NCBI GenBank assembly: GCA_006386115.1
Contig: VFIW01000046.1
Coordinates: forward strand, 248,001-312,000
Reading direction: 5' to 3'
DNA: 64,000 nucleotides
Origin: Globisporangium splendens
Taxonomy: Eukaryota; Oomycota; Peronosporomycetes; Pythiales; Pythiaceae
The notes under the pieces were generated by a model. The model did not search any database. It was not told the origin of the DNA and saw only the letters and a list, made by a program, of their open reading frames with translations. Positions within the stretch are counted from its first letter, which is position 1. Each line of letters begins with the position of its first letter. The position numbers and the translations under genes are program-made. Below are positions 56,235 through 64,000 of this stretch, one piece after another.

Positions 56235-58478
56235 CTTTGGAGAGAGAGAGGAGCCGAACGAACGGACCTGGTGAGACCACAAAGACGACACCTACTGTCT
56301 TTTCCTTTCTTTCCACCAGTCAGAGTCGGTCGGGTCTGTTCAGTTGCAAAGGGGTACCGGGTGGCAGCTCACTGCTGTTTTCAGTGTGTGGTTCGCTCGG
56401 CCTGGCGCCTAGAAAAATACTGACACGGAGAAACGAGAAGAGGACGGTCGCGCATATGATGCGATTCTCTTGGCAGGCAGGGAATGCAGGGCACGCACGA
56501 CTACCATTTCCGAGCCACAGGCACCAAGATGGAGACGAAGCTTCACGCGTTTCATTTGGCGGTCGTAGGCGGCGTGCCTATCCACGCAGCTCCATTCGGG
56601 TATCGCAATCTTGGTTCATATCCATAGAGAATATCCACGCGAGTGAACGCCATCGAAAAAAAAGAGCGTTAGGTGATCCACTCGGTCAACCGACCGTTCT
56701 GCTTTTACTCGTCCGTCTTCTTCTTTATCTAGAACTATTATGCACTTTAACTAGACTTTTTGGTGTGTTCGTATCGCATTGTTGTGCACACATCAGATAA
56801 ATAGATGCATCGTACTTACTTTAAAGAGGTATTTTCTGCAGTCGGCTGTAAACACACTCTTTGCAGTTGCTCTCGGAGGACGTTCTTCCTTTCTGTGCAC
56901 TCGTAGACACCCTTTGAAGATCCGGAAGCCGTCGCCCTGCTTTTACCGAGTCTTGGTGCGTTCGTGGTCGCCACGGCCGCTCGACAGGCTACCTGGCGGG
57001 GAGAGAGCACGTTGAAGTCGGTAAGGGCCAGTTGGATACGCCTCTCGTATCGCATAGTGGGCGGACGCTTCCATGCGCGCTCCGCTCGTCTCTGCAAGTG
57101 TATCTATATACCATCTTTAAGGAGGGATTCTCGCGAGGCTATAGAGGGTCGTTAAACCCACGCGCCAGAGTGGTCCTCCGACGACAGGCGCGTCTGCAGA
57201 TCTCCGTGACCGTTCAGTCATCTCGCGCCGCACCCTACATGCTAACTCACACGGCAGTTCCTGCCTTCTCATGTGCGCGGCCTGCGTGCGTGCATGCATT
57301 TGCTTGCATGACACAAAAGTCACGTCGTGCCTCTTCGCCTGTCGCCTGTCTCCCACCAAAACGTTGCGGTTAGAGACAATCCTCGATCTTGCTGCAGCAC
57401 TGCACCGACACGCACAGTGTCTTACCATCGAACGGTGTGACCGCATCAACGAGTATCATGTGCAGCCATCATTACATCGAATTCGCGCGCATCCCCATCA
57501 CAATCGACGGGTCGTTTCTGTGGGGACCCTTCGAAGCTTGATGCATTTGCACGTCGATCAGAGAGGCATTTGTGGGCTCAGATCACTTGGCAGAGACTCG
57601 GTCATTCTTGGACTTGGCGATTGCATGGTAGCTTCGACGGATCCAGTCATGCTTGTAAAGACCGGTGTTCTTCTCAGATGCTTGTCGCGGACGTTAATCA
57701 TGATTGGTGCAATCATCACCAATGCCTGTACGATTGACGCAATCGTTTCTATAGTGTATCCTTGGCGAGTGTACCCTGTAGGGCTCTGCTACGCAACCAC
57801 GTGCTGATGTCGAGTGTCGTCAAGATGTTGTCGCTATGCAAATGGTGTGTGTGTGTTTTTCTGATCGGCACCGATAAAAAGAGCGCATCGGACAAGTTCC
57901 AGGTAGTTTCTTTTTCCACTTGTGGGATGCTTGGGGCTAGTGCAAGAGAAAAAATAGAGAAAGATTCTTCCGCACTCAACCTGAGCGACTCCTTCTGCAA
58001 CAGATCTTTCACATCTCAGCATGTTTGCACGGTCTCACTTCTACAAAGGCTCTGCTTTGTGAGCCCATCGCGTCCGGCAGGCCACATCTGCAATACAAAA
58101 AGGCACGCGCGAGTAAAAAGGAGCTCCAGTCAAGACGCGCAACTCACCTTGCAGCTCGGATTTCCACCTCGCGGCTTGCAAAAAAAGCCATTAGTCATCT
58201 TTAACAAAGCATCGCAAGCAAGGCTCTTCTGTGGCAAGGTCGAGATTCGACCGAGGTAGCATTCAGGAGGACTGGTGGCGCCTGTTTCAAATCAGCACCT
58301 GCTTGAAGTATACAACAAACCCACCAAAATTACGACAAAGATCGTGTTGCAAACGTAGCGCTTTCTCGAGTTCCTTTGCCAGAAATGTGATCCTTGTGAC
58401 GTCGCTCGTGTTACAAATCCAGCGTATTCGTGATATCGTTTATCGATCTCACTGAGTGAAATCCGACTCGGAACGCGA
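56235..58478. other. Intergenic, 2.2 kb, no credible gene
   Basis: The longest frames (for example 57271-57807) lack GC3 bias and any recognisable domain. No repeats or RNA genes were recognised. Confidence 0.5.
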
Positions 58479-61400
58479 TCAATGCAAGGCGTGGTCGTCA
58501 GCGCCTGTAGACTCATCGGTAGAAGGACGAAAATCATCCGCTTCGTCTGCCACCCGTGACGCAGGTTTCAGTGCCCAGGAGCTTGGAGGATACGCAAAAT
58601 TCAGCTCCCTACTTTCTCGCTCGATCATGACCGCATCGCCCGTAATACTGATCATGTTGTACACTTGATTTCGGTACAGTTGACTGGACTCAATTGGCAC
58701 CAACCGGAAGGTCAGCATTGCATTGCCGCCAAGAGATCGCACGTGTGCACGAACAATCGCAATGGCTTCGTTCACAAACAAGTGGTAGAACGCACCAAGT
58801 CCACCACTTTCACGTACAGTCCAGCTTTCCTTGATGAAGTGCAATGTGACCCGGCCCAGATATCTTGTGACATGCGCTCCAGGGATGTATGCCAGGGGAG
58901 TGAGCTCAATCCATTCTCGACCGTAAGACGACGCAGTGCTCAGATTGCCAAATCGCCCACTGCCAGGAGTTGCAATGCCTCGCACGTGTGAGAAGCTGCC
59001 CCCATTCAGTGGAGCTGGGATTTGAAGACGGCTTCGGCCAGCAAGTTCAATGTCGTGAACAACAGGTCCACCACCAAAGTCGGCACCAGATCGAGACTCC
59101 TCCAAATCGAGGGAAAGTGCTGCTTCTGCCAGCATATTTTCGAGAGATTCATCAGCCTTCTCGAGCAGCACCATACCGATTAACACCACCTCAATCTGCA
59201 TAACGTCAGGATGTAATGAGCTGCCAATTTCACCATGCTAATATTTGTCATGCGACAGGCGCACATACCATGGTTTCTGATGCAACAGCAGTTCGCGTCT
59301 TCACTCCGCAGATTGCGCAAGGCGCGTACGAACGGATCTTGAAAAGTAGACTAGATGGCGGATGGCATGTGTTAGCACGGACAGTGGTTGAAGAAAGTGG
59401 GCAACACAAAATTGCAACTGTACCTGGCAAAGAGCTCTTTGAACACAACCGACAGCAATTCGTTCAGACGAGTGTCTCGCATCCGATCTTCGTCCCATTC
59501 GACTCGTTTCATCGACACAATTAAGTGAACATTTTCGCCAGGAACGAAATCGCCCGGAAGACGATCCGTATTGCACATGTATATACCCTAAGATAACAAA
59601 AACGAATCAGCACTGTGCACAGCGTAGCTACAATCGCAATCACTCTTTCCAGGTTTCTTACCTCTGGTAGTTCTTGCTCAATCAACACCGACATTAAATC
59701 TTCATCGGTCTCGTCATCGATTTCTAGTACAAATGTTTCTTTCGAATCACTGGCAAAACAACAGAGTTAAATATGTGTAAGATCAACCAAGTAGAATGAG
59801 AAACACGAATTGAAGCGAGTGAGCTAAACAAACCTGAATCCCTCAACCAGAGCTTCTTCTTCGGACTCAGAGCTGGATTCCGAGGATGAACTGATGTTCT
59901 TATTGTCATTTTCTGGTGCTGTCGTCGACGCAACGGGTGGTTCAGCAGCCGCTGACGCAGAATTACTCTCCACTCCAAGCACAAACTCGGTCGAGGCCGA
60001 CATTGCAGCTTTAATATCTTTCAGAGACTCAAAAGTAGCTGTCAGTAGTTGTTGGTTCTTGCGACGCATTCGACGTTGAGCAATCCGAGACTGCGATGGC
60101 GGCAAAAGAAATCGCCGATAGCCTTTGCCATCCTCGTCGAGAGCGAGACCCGCCGGTCCACCAAGTGCCTGTTGTGCTCGGGAAGGACGAAAATATTCAT
60201 GTTCTGGCTGCACAATGCAAACGCGATCTCGATGAAGCTGCCACAAAGTACGTAGCTCACTCGTTAGTAATCATATTACTGATAACAGGAAGTAATGTTT
60301 ATCCATCGTACCTTGTCTTTGTTGAAGTTACTCAACGCTTCAATCTGCACTTGGAGCTTTACGAGGCGACGGTCTTCATCGTCTTTCACCTGAAACAAAC
60401 ACCACAAGCACCAGTGCGTAACTGCTTTTATTTCAAACTGGACACGGAAGATTTTCACTTACGTCGATATTCCGTTCGATTCTGAGAGTTGGAGGTGGTG
60501 GGAGCGCAGGCAAATACAGCCCAGTGCCGGTGATGAGTCCAATAATCAATGAGCCTCCGATCTGATCAAACAAAACCCTGACTGTTAGAAAGCTACAGAG
60601 AAAATAGTTTGACTACTGCTGTCGTACCTGTATCTGCGACTCGAAACCGAACACAGCATTGATGCCCAGTACTTTCATTTTTACAATAAGCTAGGACCAA
60701 AACACACATAAGTTAGTAAAAACAGCCATTTCACATTTTCAAGTGCATCTGCGTGTGTTGCTTACCTGACGGTAAAGCTCATATTCCAAGAAAGGAAGCG
60801 ACTCCGACACGATGGTTGCGTTGACGTCTCCGGTGCCTTTTCGTCGCTGTCGGCAAACACGAGCCTGGATGAACGTGCCTTTTCCCATCGTCGCAAGTCC
60901 AGACGGAGGCTCAATTGATGCAATCAGCATTTCAGGCACCCATTTGTTGCCACAAATGCCACATCTAACCATTCTCATACTGTGCAGCGGGGCATACCAG
61001 AGTAAAGGATAGGCGCTTTGAGGAAAACTGTGGTATAGGTGAGCAACACTTACTTTGAAAATGGCGCCAGTGATCTTGAATACGGAATATGGCAAAGCAG
61101 GCACGGTGACGTATTCACACGACTCTTTCTGTGAAGCGAAAGAGTAATGACATGACGACATGGGATTCGCGTTCAAACTGAGTCAATAAAAAAGGAGGCT
61201 GCTAGTAACGATCCACATACCTGGCTTTTGCTCTTTGTGGCTGTGGCTCACCGGGACCCAGTAGATGTAAAAGCGAGGGACTTCGACGACTCATGGAGCC
61301 AACGAGCTCAGGGGTGTTCAAAAGCAGAGGCGAAGATGAAGGCAGATTCGTGCTGTCATCGGCATCGTCATAGCTGGGGCTCGGCTCTTTCCTTGGTCTT

Positions 61401-63097
61401 TCTTTCGTTGGATTCTTCAACACAGCAGCAGTCCCCCTAGATGTTTAGCCAAATATACAAAAAAGAATGTAAAAACAACAAGTTTCTAGCGCAGGAAGTT
61501 CAAAATTTCAGACTCACGTGGCAGATATGACACACACGTCATCATGAATGGTGCACGACTCGGTGTATCCAATTACAAATGGACACTGTAACGATTGGGC
61601 ATGCGCTCGGATCTGAAAGCAGCACTCCGGTTAGGGACTATTCAGGCGAAACAAAGCTCAACACACAAGATGGAACCCACCTCTTCACGCAGCTCCAGCC
61701 ACCACGAGTCTCGAGTTTCCTGGTCAGCAAGTTTTGTTGCAAGCTTTCCCAGATACTTCACGGATCGAGCGCTGACAATACCACCGAGTCGAATTCTGGT
61801 TGACGGGCTGAACACTTTCAGTGTGATCAATTGAATTTCCTATCAAATAAAAAGAACATAGTCAACCCAGCCGTTTAAAGCTGAACAAACGAATGCACTT
61901 ACATCATGCACAGAAATATTGAACGCCTCCGGGGGCTTCATCGTCTTCATAAACCGTCGTGGCATGTAGTGCGGTGACGTCAAGGCATCAATCGCATCGA
62001 CAGGAGGGAGAATCGGGGGCTGATCGTCGCTCAACAAGTTTTGCTCGCCATCGCTTCCATCATCCTTATCATTCCGCTGTGATCCAGACCCAAGATCAGT
62101 GCCAGAAGGATCACTTTTACCCACTGGAGTGATGTAGCAAGCAGTACCGCAGGCACGTGCCACAAGACCACTGTCGCCCTCGACATCAAAGAATTGCTTG
62201 TACGCTAGCACAGCATTGCCACCAAGCTCCAACGCCTTCTTGCCGACCTATCTCAACGCATACCCATAGAGCATATGTGAGGTTTTTCAAAATCAGAGGG
62301 CGGAAGACCACCACGTTTGCTAATATGGCTTACCAATGTGACCACTTGTGACGACAGTTTATACAGCAGCAACTGCCGATGCTCATTGCTTTTCCGGGAC
62401 GTTCGAAAGTTGTCACTCCACGAGTATTCTGGATCGGCATGGACAACCAGTTCTTCGACAAAGCCCAGCATTGTATCAATGTGGTACAAATTCGGATCGA
62501 GCGTCGACAACCCAAAGAGTTGCACTCCTGCCGACGATTCTCGGAACGGATTCACGTCGCCAAAGTAGTGCAAACGAATCACGAGACTGAGCTCACAGCG
62601 CACGCCCAGCAAAGTATCATACACGGGGAACCATCCTTGGATAACATGACCATCACGCATCAGCAGACAGTTCAAGTCCACATACACGATGCCAATCGTC
62701 TGCAAACACAGCAAACCAAGCAAAGGAACAGCACACATCATTATCAGCTTCATCAATACGACACCAACGGCAAAGTCACGCATAGCACTCATAACACGGC
62801 TCAAGTGTACAAAAGATACGTGCTATAACACGCATTCCCACTGACCGCATCGCTCGTGTACACGTCGTGGTCCATGAGCTTGAACTCGATCGGTTGGCTC
62901 TGCAGCACCGAGTCGTCGGCGACGTCGAAGCGGAACTCCTCGTCCCACTTGGGGTTGAGCGTCTTCTTGGAGACCGACGACTTGGCCTCGAAGGACGCAA
63001 AGGTGATGCCCACGTACGCGTCCGTCAGCTTGCTCGTGCGGTCCATCACCGGCAGGTCGCGCGCCTCCACGAGGCGGATCTTGATCGTGCACGGCAT
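58479..63097 (-). CDS. C2CD5: C2CD5-like C2-domain protein
   Basis: Large multi-exon gene. C2CD5 is a calcium- and membrane-binding protein involved in vesicle fusion in animals. Exon 1 (63097-62846) starts with IKIRLVEARDLPVMDRTSKL and TDAYVGITF, a C2 domain, then NPKWDEEFRFDV and LMDHDVYTSD. The next exon continues with IGIVYVDLNCLL, GWFPVYDTLLGVRCELSLVI and LGFVEELVVHADPEYSW, all family landmarks. Later segments include ELGGNAVLAYKQFFDVEGDSG, IRLGGIVSARSVKYLGKL, ETRDSWWLELREE, a Cys pair in VRCGICGNKWVP, LGINAVFGFES, and near the C-terminus SLGGNAMLTFRLVP and SITGDAVMI. The repeated GxNAV blocks resemble YbjQ-like units. An acidic Ser-rich insert lies at about 59850-59920. Not every internal splice site was fixed. 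Confidence 0.88.
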
Positions 63098-63814
63098 GCT
63101 TGAGCTCTCGAAATGTGTTGAAGCCAGCATGCACTCGCATCGCGCTGGCGCAACCTTCGTGCAACGTTTGGTGCAACTTTGAGTGTGGATACATTCGCGC
63201 AACTATAAACATTGATCGCTCTTGTAGAGGGAGTTTAGAACATTATCTCCATATAAGAACCGTCGACTGCACTGGCCAGTCATTTTTGGAGCCAGAGAGC
63301 TTCGAATGCGTCACTCGCCGATTTGTGCCAAGAGCGCACATTGTCATTGGCACACTCGGTTAGAGCTGCTTTGGACCAGAGAGATCAGCGCCGCTCCTGC
63401 TTGTAGCGTCTCGTTTATTGTGTATCTGAAGTTTCTCCGTTTGGCTTTGCTCGGTTTGGGATGGTTCTGCTCGCCAATGCAGACTGTCCTTCAAGCATGA
63501 GCCTATAGGAAGCAATCTCATTTTCAGATGAGGAGCATAGCGCAGTTGCCTCTCGTTTAGTTCTCGGGATTTACATACACATGACCACAATCTGCATGCA
63601 TGTACATAAGCACATTCAGCGATATAAAGCGTTTTCCCAGCACACAAATATCTCGCCATTATCGTGTCGCTCTCGAGCCAACTGCAGAGTGTTGCACATG
63701 AGATCGGTTTTTTCGTGCATGGAGACAAAAAAAAGAGAAGAGGAAAACCTACATACACGCTCGTGCTTTTTTGTTGTTTCTCAGTACGAAATACGACTTT
63801 GTCAGCATGGCTTC
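63098..63814. other. Intergenic, nothing recognised
   Basis: About 700 bp upstream of the C2CD5-like gene and downstream of the last partial gene. Short frames only. Confidence 0.5.
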
Positions 63815-64000
63815 CTACTGGGCAAAGAGAGTCTCGATGGTCTTTTGCAGCACGCCGCAGAACGCCTTCTGCTCCGTTTTCAGACACACCTTCGTGCTGC
63901 CCGAGCCGTCGAACGTGAACTCGAAGAGCGCCACAACGTTCGTCATCGTCTTGATCGAGAAGTACGCGATCTCCTTGCCGTCGATGCCGCGCTTCGCCAC
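63815..64000 (-). CDS. 3' end of a probable beta-adaptin (AP complex) gene
   Basis: The last 61 residues of a gene entering from the right edge, ending in TAG at 63815-63817. The sequence DGKEIAYFSIKTMTNVVALF followed by EFTF, STKVCLKTEQ and LQKTIETLF has the alternation and spacing of the C-terminal appendage of AP-complex large beta subunits, which binds accessory proteins during coated-vesicle formation. Without the N-terminal trunk this remains a tentative match. Codon bias is strongly host-like. Confidence 0.5.
   Translation of the reverse strand: MAKRGIDGKEIAYFSIKTMTNVVALFEFTFDGSGSTKVCLKTEQKAFCGVLQKTIETLFAQ

Noticed and set aside
57271..57807. 178-codon open frame
   Set aside because: No GC3 bias, no recognisable domain, Cys/Arg-rich composition typical of random frames.

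Overview
This 64-kb window is nuclear DNA of an oomycete. Genes are densely packed on both strands, coding sequence is GC-rich at third positions, and introns are short (about 60-110 bp) with GT-AG ends. Three genes carry the identical 16-nt oomycete core promoter GCTCATTTCGGAATTT just upstream of their start codons. Several families are oomycete hallmarks: START-FYVE proteins, a bZIP/START protein of the M96 type, and bZIP factors with a C-T-Y-x-x-R-R basic region. All exon models were read by eye from splice signals and protein-family continuity; none has transcript support.

Layout. 0-7 kb: tail of an unknown gene, RBM25 splicing factor, CEP41, pterin-4a-carbinolamine dehydratase, RPC19/POLR1D. 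7.8-18.6 kb: PX-domain AGC kinase, membrane diacylglycerol-lipase-like protein, tRNA 2'-phosphotransferase, a type I membrane protein, a tiny two-EF-hand protein, and a WW-domain gene cut by a stop codon at the WW tryptophan. 18.9-22.9 kb: tandem acetylornithine deacetylase genes homogenised over 1.2 kb. 23-35.5 kb: APC13, a TKL kinase with lesions, SLX9-like, a truncated dynein heavy chain tail, TIM50, a transcription-type cyclin, a p24 cargo receptor, and queuosine salvage QNG1. 35.7-43.6 kb: ankyrin protein, M96-like bZIP/START, BED zinc finger, START-FYVE. 44.8-51.0 kb: an accessory block with two relics of a Fanzor/TnpB-like transposon gene forming 479-bp direct repeats. They flank a nuclear-type charged coiled-coil gene and a degenerate 93/106-bp tandem repeat. 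51-64 kb: leucine-rich repeat gene, two bZIP genes, a C2CD5 orthologue, and the end of a probable beta-adaptin gene.

Most intact genes are housekeeping: RNA processing, tRNA modification and repair, arginine synthesis, mitochondrial import, secretion, cell cycle. No operon-like pathway cluster is present. The unusual content is the set of decaying or recently rearranged loci. These are the Fanzor relics (the right one ends 3 bp before the LRR start codon), the gene-conversion tract in the argE pair, the interrupted WW gene, the truncated dynein tail and the frameshifted CEP41 tail. The last two are ciliary functions, which could reflect relaxed constraint on flagella, but this is inference only.
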